A program made the translations under genes and the position numbers. A model generated the notes under the pieces. It saw nothing but the letters and a program-made list of their open reading frames with translations. It did no database searches and was not told where the DNA came from. Shown here piece by piece: positions 13,302 to 20,666 of a stretch of DNA of 36,449 bases. The stretch is from Gammaproteobacteria bacterium HGW-Gammaproteobacteria-2 (GTDB lineage Bacteria; Pseudomonadota; Gammaproteobacteria; Xanthomonadales; Xanthomonadaceae): positions 1 through 36,449 of the forward strand of contig PGZE01000003.1 of the NCBI GenBank assembly GCA_002840015.1, given 5' to 3'. Each line of letters starts with the position of its first letter. Position 1 is the first letter of the stretch.

Positions 13302-13307
13302 TGGGCG
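13291..13307 (+). other. attL: left 17-bp direct repeat at the guaA 3' end
   Basis: The sequence is AGTGGGAGTGATGGGCG, overlapping the final codons and TGA of guaA. The identical copy lies at 21817. The bases on either side differ between the copies (G versus T before, T versus A after), so the identity is exactly 17 bp. The island-side bases after it carry two TGGCAYCA units in close tandem (13310-13325), which could be integrase arm sites. Confidence 0.82.
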
Positions 13308-13347
13308 TCTGGCATCAGCTGGCACCAAGTAGCACAAGAAAACACCT

Positions 13348-13374
13348 AAGCCCGCGTAATAGAGGGCTTTTTTG
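13348..13374 (+). terminator. Rho-independent terminator just inside the island
   Basis: AAGCCC at 13348-13353 pairs with GGGCTT at 13364-13369, and the right arm runs into a stretch of six T residues. It lies about 50 bases after the guaA stop and inside attL, so it is island-borne and probably ends the guaA transcript now that the native downstream region has been displaced. Confidence 0.75.
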
Positions 13375-13606
13375 TATCTTCATCCTGCATTGGTTGACAA
13401 TATTTTGCATCGCCAAGCACGGTTTTTTCATGGCATGATAGATGATATATAGTGCTTCAATGCCATGAGGCACCGCCGATACCATGTGATTTCCGTACAA
13501 TAGATCATGGTATTAATTTTTGTTAATGCACTGATTTAATAGTGTTTTAACGCCACGATTGAAGGCGGTTAGATCATGGTATCGAAGTCAAGCCAGGACG
13601 TGACCC

Positions 13607-13729
13607 ATGTTGACCGATACCAAGCTGTGCAATCTCAAACCGAAGGACAAACTCTACAAGGTGAATGACGGCGATGGCCTCTATGTGGCCGTCACGGCCG
13701 CCGGAGCAAGCCAGCACCTGATGCACTGA
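13607..13729 (+). pseudogene. Integrase N-terminal remnant (P4-type tyrosine recombinase)
   Basis: Forty residues beginning MLTDTKLCNLKPKDKLYKVN and continuing DGLYVAVTAAG match the start of P4-family integrases (the DUF4102 arm-binding region, typically KLxxLKPKDKxYKVxDxxGLYV). The match stops after about residue 33, and a stop follows at 13727. The remaining 350 or so residues, with the core-binding and R-H-R-Y catalytic domains, are absent from the next kilobase in any frame I could read. The position and orientation, about 300 bases inside attL and pointing into the island, are right for the integrase of this element. It is evidently a deletion relic. Confidence 0.75.
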
Positions 13730-13799
13730 CCACCAGAAGCGCACAAGGATCAACGGGGTGGCCAAGTGCTGCCCTTGTTTTTCCTGCTGCCGCATGTCT

Positions 13800-13838
13800 T
13801 TGTAGTTGTATGTTGTAGCCTACAACATACAACTACAA
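13800..13838. repeat. Perfect 19-bp inverted repeat with one-base centre
   Basis: The arm TTGTAGTTGTATGTTGTAG (13800-13818) is followed by a single C and its exact reverse complement (13820-13838). The sequence has no T-run after it, so it is unlike a terminator. It lies between the integrase relic and a small open frame starting at 13885. An operator for a dimeric repressor, or a recombination or replication site, would fit; nothing here decides which. Confidence 0.85.
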
Positions 13839-13884
13839 CATCCCCCTCGACGTATGTTCCTTAATTTTAGCGGCTAAAAAGACA

Positions 13885-14103
13885 ATGGCGACCAATCACG
13901 ATATTCCTGTCCGTGTGTTGACGATGCGAGAATTGGCGGAACTGCGTCATGACATGCTTGATGCCTCGGCATGGATGCGAGGAGAGTTGAGTTATCGTCG
14001 GATGAGGAGGGTGCCTGCCGGCTTTGAACTCTTGGAGGCAGGGCATCCGAACCCGCCTCCCAAAGATGCGGCCAACCGAACTGGTGGTTCCTTTGACTCT
14101 TGA
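13885..14103 (+). CDS. Hypothetical small protein (doubtful)
   Basis: A 72-residue frame starting MATNHDIPVRVLTMRELAEL and continuing with a charged helix-like stretch (RHDMLDASAWMRGELSYRRM), then a Pro/Gly/Asn-rich tail. I do not recognise it. The first 50 residues have plausible protein composition, while the tail reads like non-coding sequence. There is no clear ribosome binding site; AAAAAGAC precedes the ATG. It begins 47 bases after the 19-bp palindrome, which could be its operator. It may equally be a relic left by the deletion that removed the integrase. Confidence 0.3.
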   Translation: MATNHDIPVRVLTMRELAELRHDMLDASAWMRGELSYRRMRRVPAGFELLEAGHPNPPPKDAANRTGGSFDS

Positions 14104-14172
14104 TGTTTTGGTGCGCACGGGCACCAGACAAAATGTGGCACCCCAAGAGTCAAACACAGACTGTGTGACTCT
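14092..14172. repeat. Cluster of nested inverted repeats
   Basis: TTTGACTCTTG (14092-14102) is exactly mirrored by CAAGAGTCAAA (14144-14154). Inside this, GGTGC (14110-14114) pairs with GCACC (14121-14125). Overlapping the right arm, AGAGTC (14146-14151) pairs with GACTCT (14167-14172) around a perfect CACAG-A-CTGTG palindrome (14155-14165). The two large structures are mutually exclusive, since they share the AAGAGTC segment. Confidence 0.6.
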
Positions 14173-14301
14173 GCTGGTTATCCGTCAATGCCTGAGCTTG
14201 CCAGGGCCGACGATGCCAGACCCTAGCGGATACCCCTAGAACTGCATCGAGACTTGACTGATGAGGGGCAGCAATCCAATCCAACAGGTCGTAGGACTAG
14301 G

Positions 14302-14328
14302 CCGTTTGTCAGTAAAACGGTCGTTTTT
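14302..14328 (+). terminator. Possible terminator hairpin upstream of the ABC-3C operon
   Basis: CCGTTT (14302-14307) pairs with AAACGG (14315-14320) around a seven-base loop and is followed by TCGTTTTT. It could insulate the defence operon from transcription entering from the left end of the island. The remaining 14329-14459 stretch is AT-rich and holds no gene I can support. Confidence 0.35.
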
Positions 14329-14459
14329 CGGCCGGTTCCATATGCGGCCTCTTCGCTGGTCGATGCGCTCTCTGAATGTTAAAATTCTTGCTTGCTTTTT
14401 TATGGTGTAAAAACATACGGGAAAGTTGCGTTGGTGCTAAAGGTGCACGAATAACGGTC

Positions 14460-14476
14460 TATAAGCACTGCGGTGT
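14460..14476 (+). promoter_or_regulatory. Shared 17-bp motif upstream of operon 1
   Basis: TATAAGCACTGCGGTGT ends 27 bases before the ATG of the ABC-3C effector. The same motif with two transitions (TATAAGCATTGCGGCGT) occurs at 17615-17631 before the second defence operon. The TATAAG could be a -10 element, but no matching -35 is seen. Confidence 0.5.
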
Positions 14477-14503
14477 TAGCAACTTAAGAGAAATGGGGGT
14501 TCA

Positions 14504-15484
14504 ATGAAATTCGCATACGAGGACCTTAGCGATGATCAATTTGAGACCCTGATCGTTTTTCTGTGCCAGCGGTTGCTTGGGGCAGCCGTACAGGGCTTTG
14601 CGAAAGGGCCTGATGGTGGACGTGATGCCAAGTTCGTTGGGACGGCGGAACTACACCCTAGCAAGTCTGCGCCGTGGGTCGGTACAACCATCGTCCAGGC
14701 CAAGCACACCAACGGATATAACCGTAATTTCTCCGAATCCGATTTCTTCAGCACGACAGCCGCGAACACCGTGCTGGGCAAAGAAATTCCCCGTGTCAAG
14801 AAACTGCGCGAGGCCAAGCAGCTCGATCACTACATGCTGTTCGCTAACCGTCGTCTGGCTGGCAATGCCGAAACCGAGATACGCAATTTCATCGCGTCTC
14901 AATGTGGTGTTCCCGCCTCATCGATCTACCTCTGCGGACTGGAGCAACTGGAAATCTGGCTGAAACGCTTCCCGGAAGTTGCGAGAGAAGCAGATCTTGA
15001 TCCGGTCGATTCGCCGTTGATCGTCAGTCCAGATGACCTGGCCGAAGTAGTGCAAGCACTGGCACGACAGAAAGACGGTGTGGTTGCACTGCTTGATGAT
15101 CCACCGACTGAGCGGGTGACCTACGAGCAGAAGAACGCACTCAATAACATGAGTGCAGATTACGCCAAGGCACAGCGGCGGAAGTACCTGAAGGAGACCG
15201 CTCAAATTCGGGCTTTCTTGGCAGCGCCGGAAAACCTCGGCCTGCTGCGCATGTACGAGTCGGTGGTCGATGAGTTCCAACTCAAGATCATAGCCAAGCG
15301 CAAGGACTACCAGACCTTCGATGATGTCATGGAGTATTTGGTGGACCTGTTGTTCAACCGCGATCCTGTTTTGCGGCAGCACGCCCACAAGCGCTTGACT
15401 CGCGCCGTGCTGTTCTACATGTACTGGAATTGCGATATCGGGGAGGTGGGTGATGCTGCGGCCGACCAAGCACTCTCATCCTGA
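14504..15484 (+). CDS. ABC-three component system effector with PD-(D/E)XK nuclease-like domain
   Basis: A 326-residue protein of the ABC-three component (ABC-3C) class. The N-terminal third resembles Mrr-type restriction endonucleases: DLSDDQFETLIVFLCQRLLG, then GPDGGRDAKFVG (Asp37, Asp41) and IVQAKHTN (Gln65-Ala-Lys67), giving a D...QxK active site. The C-terminal region, about residues 200-310, has the helical pattern of ABC-3C-specific tails, ending RAVLFYMYWNCDIG. In this class the effector is thought to be released or activated by the ATPase component on sensing invasion; that role is predicted from comparative genomics. The ATG follows GGGGGT (14496-14501). The 3' end overlaps the next gene by 32 bases. 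First gene of a three-gene operon in the island. Confidence 0.82.
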   Translation: MKFAYEDLSDDQFETLIVFLCQRLLGAAVQGFAKGPDGGRDAKFVGTAELHPSKSAPWVGTTIVQAKHTNGYNRNFSESDFFSTTAANTVLGKEIPRVKKLREAKQLDHYMLFANRRLAGNAETEIRNFIASQCGVPASSIYLCGLEQLEIWLKRFPEVAREADLDPVDSPLIVSPDDLAEVVQALARQKDGVVALLDDPPTERVTYEQKNALNNMSADYAKAQRRKYLKETAQIRAFLAAPENLGLLRMYESVVDEFQLKIIAKRKDYQTFDDVMEYLVDLLFNRDPVLRQHAHKRLTRAVLFYMYWNCDIGEVGDAAADQALSS

Positions 15485-15701
15485 TCGTACGGTCATCAAC
15501 GTCTCGTTGCTGCTGCTGGCTCGCCTGAAAGCACGGCGCGTAGATGAGTACGACGTGCTGCGCAAATTTGCAAAAAAAAGTGTCGTCGGCGGGGATGTGC
15601 TGTTCTTGCCGGCACTGAATTTTCTGTATCTCATGGGCCTGATCGAATATCGCCCCAAAACCGACGCCGTGGAGTATATCGGGCCCAATGAAGCTATCTA
15701 G
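15453..15701 (+). CDS. ABC-three component system middle component
   Basis: An 82-residue protein with a winged-helix-like pattern: SLLLLARLKARRVDEYDVLR, then FAKKSVVGGDVLFLPALNFL and a final strand pair LIEYRPKTDAVEYI. Its size, its position between effector and ATPase, and its overlaps with both identify it as the middle component of the ABC-3C class, probably the type called MC6. Middle components are thought to bridge the effector and the ATPase. I chose ATG 15453 because GGGAGG lies six bases upstream; the in-frame GTG at 15450 is the alternative. It overlaps the ATPase start by 14 bases. Confidence 0.8.
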   Translation: MLRPTKHSHPDRTVINVSLLLLARLKARRVDEYDVLRKFAKKSVVGGDVLFLPALNFLYLMGLIEYRPKTDAVEYIGPNEAI

Positions 15702-17484
15702 ACTTTATTCCAGCAAGCCTGACTTGTTCGAGCCTGTGGAGTTCGTCCAGGGCCTGAACGTTGTTATGGCCGAAATTCGCCTCCCGGAGAACCGAAACAA
15801 GGATACTCACAACCTCGGCAAGACCACGCTTGGTCGCTTGCTCGACTTCGGCTTTCTCGCCAAGCGCAATGCCAAGTTCTTTCTCTTCAATCATGTCGAA
15901 CTGTTCAAGGACTTCATCTTCTTCCTGGAGATCGAGCTGGAAGATGCTTCATTCGTGACGATCCGGCGCGGAGTAGAAGAAGCCACCAAGATCAGCTTTA
16001 AGCGCCACGAGGCTGGGCACCAGGACTTCTCGGGGTTACCGCTGGCGGAGTGGGATCACCAAGACATGCCCTTCGATCGGGCTCGTGATCTGTTAGATGG
16101 ATTGCTGGACTGGCGCGCACTCAAACCTTGGGCGTTCCGTAAAGGTTTGGGATACCTGCTGCGCTCCCAGGACGATTTCCGCGACGTGTTTCATCTGCGC
16201 AAGTTCGCGGCTGCGCATTCGGATTGGAAGCCTTTCCTGGCTCATGTTCTCGGCTTTGACGCTCAACTCTTGGCGCAGCACTACGAGAAGGAAGAGCAAC
16301 TTGCGGAGAAGCAGTCCACAGCGCAGACCATCAAGAACGAGCTGGGCGGGTCCATTGAAGACATCAGCAAGATCGAGGGCATCCTGCTGCTCAAGCAGAA
16401 AGAGGCTGAGAAAAAGCAGAAACTGCTTGACGCCTTCGATTTTCGTGCCCAGGACAAGGACAGCACTAAACAGTTGGTCGATGACATCGACGAACGCATC
16501 GCGTCGCTCAATGCCGAACGCTACTCACACAACCAGAACAAGAAGAAGATCATCGCCTCGCTGGAAGAGGATCAGATCCTCTTCAACCCTGACGAAGCGC
16601 AGCGCCTGTTCGAGGAAGCCGGCGTCCTGTTCAAGGGGCAGATCAAGAAGGACTTCCAGCAGTTGATTGCCTTCAATCGGGCAATTACCGATGAACGCCG
16701 TGGCTATCTGCAGGAAGAACGCGCAGAGGTCGAAGCTGAGCTTAAGCGCATCAATGCAGAACTGAATACCTTGGGCAAAAAACGCTCGGAGATGCTTTCA
16801 TTTCTGAGTGGAACCGACATCTTCGGCAAGTACAAGCAGGTCTCGGACGAGATGGTGACGCTGCGCGCTGACATCACTTCCCTGGAGCGTCAACGTGGCT
16901 TCCTACATCGTCTGCAGGAGTTGAGAACCGAGATCAGGGCGTTGACCGAAGAGCGTGGGCATCTACAGACCCAGATCGAGGTGGATGTCGAGAAGCAAAA
17001 CTCTGATCAGAACAGCTTGTTCTCGGCGATCCGCGTGTTCTTCAGCGAGATTGTCGAAGAGGTGATTGACCGCAAGGCGCTGCTGAGCGTATCGCCGAAC
17101 CAGGTGGGGCATTTGGAGTTCAGGGCGGAAATCCTTGACGAGTCAGGTAACGCAACCAGTGCCGACCTTGGGCATACTTACAGGAAATTGCTGTGCATCG
17201 CTTTTGATTTGGCCATCCTGCGAGCCCACATGGACGACAAGTTCCCGCGCTTCGTTTATCACGACGGCGTGTTCGAGTCCCTAGATGATCGCAAAAAGGA
17301 GAATCTGTTGGCGGTCATTCGTCGGTATGCTGAACTGGGGCTGCAACCAATTATTACGCTCATCGATTCGGATTTGCCCGTGCGTGCTATAGATGAGGGG
17401 CCGGTGTTCACATCTGATGAAATTGTGATCACGTTGCACGATGAGGGAGTACAGGGGCGCCTCTTCAAAATGAAGGCGTGGTGA
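15688..17484 (+). CDS. ABC-three component system ATPase (DUF2326 family)
   Basis: A 598-residue SMC/Rad50-like ATPase. The N-terminal nucleotide-binding half starts MKLSRLYSSKPDLFEPVEF and has an unusual P-loop, DTHNLGKTTLGRLLDF (GKTT at residues 44-47), typical of DUF2326 proteins instead of the canonical GxxGxGK[ST]. Residues 200-430 are a long charged coiled coil (EKEEQLAEKQST, EEERAEVEAELKRINAELN-like heptads). The C-terminal half carries a signature-like DLGHTYRKLLCIAFDLAIL and the Walker B-like FPRFVYHDGVFESLDDR at about residues 519-535. No membrane segments. Its likely job is to sense DNA or a phage cue and control the effector through ATP hydrolysis. Last gene of the operon. Confidence 0.86.
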   Translation: MKLSRLYSSKPDLFEPVEFVQGLNVVMAEIRLPENRNKDTHNLGKTTLGRLLDFGFLAKRNAKFFLFNHVELFKDFIFFLEIELEDASFVTIRRGVEEATKISFKRHEAGHQDFSGLPLAEWDHQDMPFDRARDLLDGLLDWRALKPWAFRKGLGYLLRSQDDFRDVFHLRKFAAAHSDWKPFLAHVLGFDAQLLAQHYEKEEQLAEKQSTAQTIKNELGGSIEDISKIEGILLLKQKEAEKKQKLLDAFDFRAQDKDSTKQLVDDIDERIASLNAERYSHNQNKKKIIASLEEDQILFNPDEAQRLFEEAGVLFKGQIKKDFQQLIAFNRAITDERRGYLQEERAEVEAELKRINAELNTLGKKRSEMLSFLSGTDIFGKYKQVSDEMVTLRADITSLERQRGFLHRLQELRTEIRALTEERGHLQTQIEVDVEKQNSDQNSLFSAIRVFFSEIVEEVIDRKALLSVSPNQVGHLEFRAEILDESGNATSADLGHTYRKLLCIAFDLAILRAHMDDKFPRFVYHDGVFESLDDRKKENLLAVIRRYAELGLQPIITLIDSDLPVRAIDEGPVFTSDEIVITLHDEGVQGRLFKMKAW

Positions 17485-17614
17485 TGATCAATTCGTGGAG
17501 GAATGTTGGTATTTCCCGTGTCGGCGCCACTGACGTCGATGATCGCTCGAAGTAGCGAAGTACCGTGCAACTCTACACGCCTGCGCTAAGTTACGCACCC
17601 TGTTCGCCACGATT

Positions 17615-17631
17615 TATAAGCATTGCGGCGT
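17615..17631 (+). promoter_or_regulatory. Shared 17-bp motif upstream of operon 2
   Basis: TATAAGCATTGCGGCGT lies 33 bases before the ATG of the restriction endonuclease-like gene and differs by only two transitions from the motif at 14460-14476. It sits in the 180-base gap between the two operons. Co-regulation of the operons is the simplest explanation. Confidence 0.5.
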
Positions 17632-17664
17632 GGTGCCGTCGAGCGAACTGATTGAAGGGACAAT

Positions 17665-18489
17665 ATGACCAAGAAGACAACCGCTTTCGACGTGTTCGAG
17701 AGATGCGTCCAAGCAGTCCAAGCCGGGGAACTGATCGAATCCGTCTCTGCGAAGGACAAGGAATTTCACTTCCAGAACTGGTTTCAGAAGAGGCTTCAAA
17801 GCCTGTCGATGCACTTCGAAGGGTCGGGCCGCAACACCTACCCGGACTTCTGCTTGGTGGAGCACACCGAGGGATACGAGATCAAGGGCCTAGCATGGCC
17901 TGGCCGCGAACGCGACTACGACTCGAACAGCCAGGTGCCGACCGGCGTTCACAATGGCCGCCAAATCTTCTACGTGTTTGGCCGCTACCCGGCTGACTTG
18001 TCTGGGTATGCCGATCAGGGCAACGGCCGCAGACAATACCCGGTGGTTGACCTCGTCGTTTGCCACGGCGACTTCCTCAACGCTGATCACAGCTACATCC
18101 ACAAGAACAAGAGCGTGAAGGGTTTTGGTACTTACGGCGACATCATGATCCGTGACCGCAAGATGTACGTCGCGCCAACACCCTTTGCGCTAACCGAAGG
18201 CACTACAGGTTTGATGACTTTGATCTTGCCGGAGGGCTTCGGCACTGATGATCGCTATCAAGTTGTCGGCAACCTCACGCGCGTCGAAGCCGAAACACTG
18301 GTGGTTGGTTACAACTTCGACCTGCGGACGAACGAGCTGAAGGCAGAGCGTGTTCCCAATCCCAACAAGGGAACTCAGCACCGCTTCGTGGCCTATCGGC
18401 TCAAATATCAAACGAGCAAGCCTGTCTCCATGACTGGCACGCCGGTACAGCCCGACGAGAACTACCAGCCTGAAGACGGATGCGAATGA
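17665..18489 (+). CDS. Putative type II-like restriction endonuclease, PD-(D/E)XK
   Basis: A 274-residue protein with a clear nuclease motif: TYPDFCLVEHTEGYEIKGLA, giving Pro60-Asp61, a ten-residue gap and Glu72-Ile-Lys74, the metal-binding PD-(D/E)XK arrangement. An upstream FHFQNWFQKRLQ helix could supply the extra acidic residue. A strand rich in Tyr/Val (YPVVDLVVCHGDFL) follows. I do not recognise a characterised restriction family or target sequence. It overlaps the downstream methylase by ten bases, which strongly suggests a cognate restriction-modification pair made in a fixed ratio. AAGGGA at 17655-17660 is the ribosome binding site. No controller protein gene is present. Confidence 0.72.
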   Translation: MTKKTTAFDVFERCVQAVQAGELIESVSAKDKEFHFQNWFQKRLQSLSMHFEGSGRNTYPDFCLVEHTEGYEIKGLAWPGRERDYDSNSQVPTGVHNGRQIFYVFGRYPADLSGYADQGNGRRQYPVVDLVVCHGDFLNADHSYIHKNKSVKGFGTYGDIMIRDRKMYVAPTPFALTEGTTGLMTLILPEGFGTDDRYQVVGNLTRVEAETLVVGYNFDLRTNELKAERVPNPNKGTQHRFVAYRLKYQTSKPVSMTGTPVQPDENYQPEDGCE

Positions 18490-20657
18490 ACGTCATCACC
18501 GACAAGGTTGGGCTCGTCCGTCCAGCCGCAGCCACGGCGTTGGAGTGCGACTTCCCGCTGGTCGAGATCAGCCAAATCGCCGAACAAGAAAGCTGGCGAA
18601 AAGAGATTAATCGGCCGATCTACCACATTCATAAGTGGTGGGCGACCCGACTCGGGTCGGTGTTTCGTGGCATCGTCCTTGGTGCATTGAGCCAGCCTGG
18701 CACAGACACGTGGGCACAGTTCTACAAGACGCACGACCTAGCGGGCAAAGTGGTGCTCGATCCCTTCATGGGCAGTGGCACGACGCTCGGCGAGGCCGTC
18801 AAGCTGGGCGCCAAGGCTATCGGCTGCGATATCAATCCGGTCAGCACTTTTCTCGTGCGCCAGGCATTCACGCCAGCGTCCGAGGCCGAGCTGCGCGCCG
18901 CTTTCGAGCGGCTGGAGCGTGATGTGGCACCGGAGATTCGACGCTACTATCAGACGCGCGATTCTCAGACGGGCGAGCTGATCCAGGTGCTGTATTACTT
19001 CTGGGTGAAGACGGTGACGACGCCCGAGGGAGAGGTCATCCCCTTGCTGTCGCGCTACGTGTTTTCGCAGGACGCCTACCCGAAGAAGAAGCCGCGCGCG
19101 CAGATTGTGTGTCCTGGCTGCTGGGGTGTACTGGAAGATCGCTATGACGCGACCGATCTACGCTGCCGGCACTGCGGCCACGATTTCAATCCGCAGGAAG
19201 GCCCCGCCGCAGGTCAGTACGTCACCACCAAGCGCGGCCACCGCTACCGCATCAAGGAGCTACTGCCCAAAGACGGTACGCCACCTCCCCATCGCATGTA
19301 CGCGATGATGGCCTTGCGAGCAGATGGATCAAAGGTCTACCTGCCAGTACGGGATGAAGACTTGGCCCTCTATGAGGAAGCTCAGGAGCGCCTCGTAAGC
19401 GAGCCGCTGCCACTGCCGGAAATCTCTGTTCGACCTGGCCACAACACCGACCAAGCGCGCGGCTACAACTACACCCAATGGCGCGAGTTTTTCAATGCGC
19501 GTCAACTGTTGTGCCTTGGCCTACTGCTGCGGGAAATTTTGAACATTGACGACCAGGTCATCCAGGAGCAGATGCTGTGCTTATTCTCTAGCACCTTGGA
19601 GTTCAACAACCTGTTTTGCAGCTTCAAGGGGGAGGGGACAGGTGCCGTGCGGCACATGTTCTCGAACCACATCCTTAAGCCGGAGCGTACGCCGCTGGAA
19701 AACTCCGTGTGGGGCACCGGCAAAAGCAGCGGGACCTTCAGCACACTATTCGAATCTCGCTTATTGCGGGCGAAGCGTTACCTCGACGAGCCGTTCGAAA
19801 TCGCGTTGGACCACGACCAGGACGGTAACCGTGCAGGCTCGCGCAAGACGGTGGCCAGCCATCCGATCCGCGCCCGTCGTGTCGAAACTTGGCAGGAATT
19901 GGCGGCCTCAGATCATGGCCTCTTGATCCTCAATGGCGACAGCTCAAAGCTCCCGGTTCCTGCGGGTTCAGTGGACGCCGTGGTGACTGATCCGCCCTAC
20001 TTCGATTTCGTACATTATTCGGAGTTGAGCGACTTCTTCTTTGCGTGGCTCTCCCCGGCGCTGCGGCAGCGTTATCCGTGGATGGCGCGCGAGGACTCGT
20101 CTGATCAGGGCGAGGTGCAGCACAAAGACCCGCGTGTGTTCGCCCGACAACTTGCATTGGTGTTTACCGAGGCATGCCGTGTGCTCAAGGATGATGGCGT
20201 GTTGGCGTTCAGCTTCCACCACTCACGCGCAGAGGGTTGGGCGGCCATCTATGAGGCGATCAATAAGGCAGGTCTGGCCGTGGTCGCGGCACATCCGGTC
20301 CATGCTGAGCTGCGCGGGGCGAGGCCCAAGACGGCGGCCAAAGACCCGATCAGCCTTGATGCGATCCTGGTGTGTCGCAAGAAGGCATTTGCTCTGCACC
20401 AGCCGCCCGCCCTTCAAGATGTACGCCAGGCCGTTGATGCGCTGGTAGAGCGACTGCAAGCCGCTGGACTTAGTATTTCGGCGGGCGACCGCTTCGTAAT
20501 TGGGGCGGCGCAAACCTTGATTGCGCGAGCGACCGATGACCTAGGATTCGACGAAATCAAGGTCGATCTGGAGGCAATCCGGCTGGTCGTTGGTCCAAAG
20601 GCTAGAAATGCGGACGATGCCCCGGGGAAGGCCGGTGCCGAGTTGGCGACGGCGTGA
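18480..20657 (+). CDS. Large adenine-type DNA methyltransferase with Zn ribbon (DUF1156/COG1743-like)
   Basis: A 725-residue AdoMet-dependent DNA methylase. The N-terminal segment NRPIYHIHKWWATRLGSVFR resembles the opening of DUF1156/COG1743 methylases. Motif I is VLDPFMGSGTTLGEAVKLGA (residues 92-111), followed by AIGCDINPVS. A Zn ribbon is formed by Cys211, Cys214, Cys229 and Cys232 (CPGC and CRHC). The catalytic motif IV, TDPPYFDFVHYSELSDFFF, has DPPY at residues 504-507, which indicates exocyclic-amino methylation (N6A or N4C). Motif I before motif IV with a large insert between is an alpha-class-like order. It probably protects host DNA against the upstream nuclease. DUF1156 methylases also occur in other anti-phage loci, so a role beyond simple protection is possible. 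Confidence 0.86.
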   Translation: MRMNVITDKVGLVRPAAATALECDFPLVEISQIAEQESWRKEINRPIYHIHKWWATRLGSVFRGIVLGALSQPGTDTWAQFYKTHDLAGKVVLDPFMGSGTTLGEAVKLGAKAIGCDINPVSTFLVRQAFTPASEAELRAAFERLERDVAPEIRRYYQTRDSQTGELIQVLYYFWVKTVTTPEGEVIPLLSRYVFSQDAYPKKKPRAQIVCPGCWGVLEDRYDATDLRCRHCGHDFNPQEGPAAGQYVTTKRGHRYRIKELLPKDGTPPPHRMYAMMALRADGSKVYLPVRDEDLALYEEAQERLVSEPLPLPEISVRPGHNTDQARGYNYTQWREFFNARQLLCLGLLLREILNIDDQVIQEQMLCLFSSTLEFNNLFCSFKGEGTGAVRHMFSNHILKPERTPLENSVWGTGKSSGTFSTLFESRLLRAKRYLDEPFEIALDHDQDGNRAGSRKTVASHPIRARRVETWQELAASDHGLLILNGDSSKLPVPAGSVDAVVTDPPYFDFVHYSELSDFFFAWLSPALRQRYPWMAREDSSDQGEVQHKDPRVFARQLALVFTEACRVLKDDGVLAFSFHHSRAEGWAAIYEAINKAGLAVVAAHPVHAELRGARPKTAAKDPISLDAILVCRKKAFALHQPPALQDVRQAVDALVERLQAAGLSISAGDRFVIGAAQTLIARATDDLGFDEIKVDLEAIRLVVGPKARNADDAPGKAGAELATA

Positions 20658-20666
20658 GGTTCAGGG

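Noticed and set aside
13302..13606. Promoter for the integrase around the perfect TTGACA at 13394
   Set aside because: No acceptable -10 hexamer lies 16-18 bases downstream. The region is AT-rich and otherwise empty except for the terminator.
13740..13800. C-terminal part of the integrase after the stub
   Set aside because: None of the frames gives the catalytic R-H-R-Y motifs; the stretch seems unrelated to the stub.
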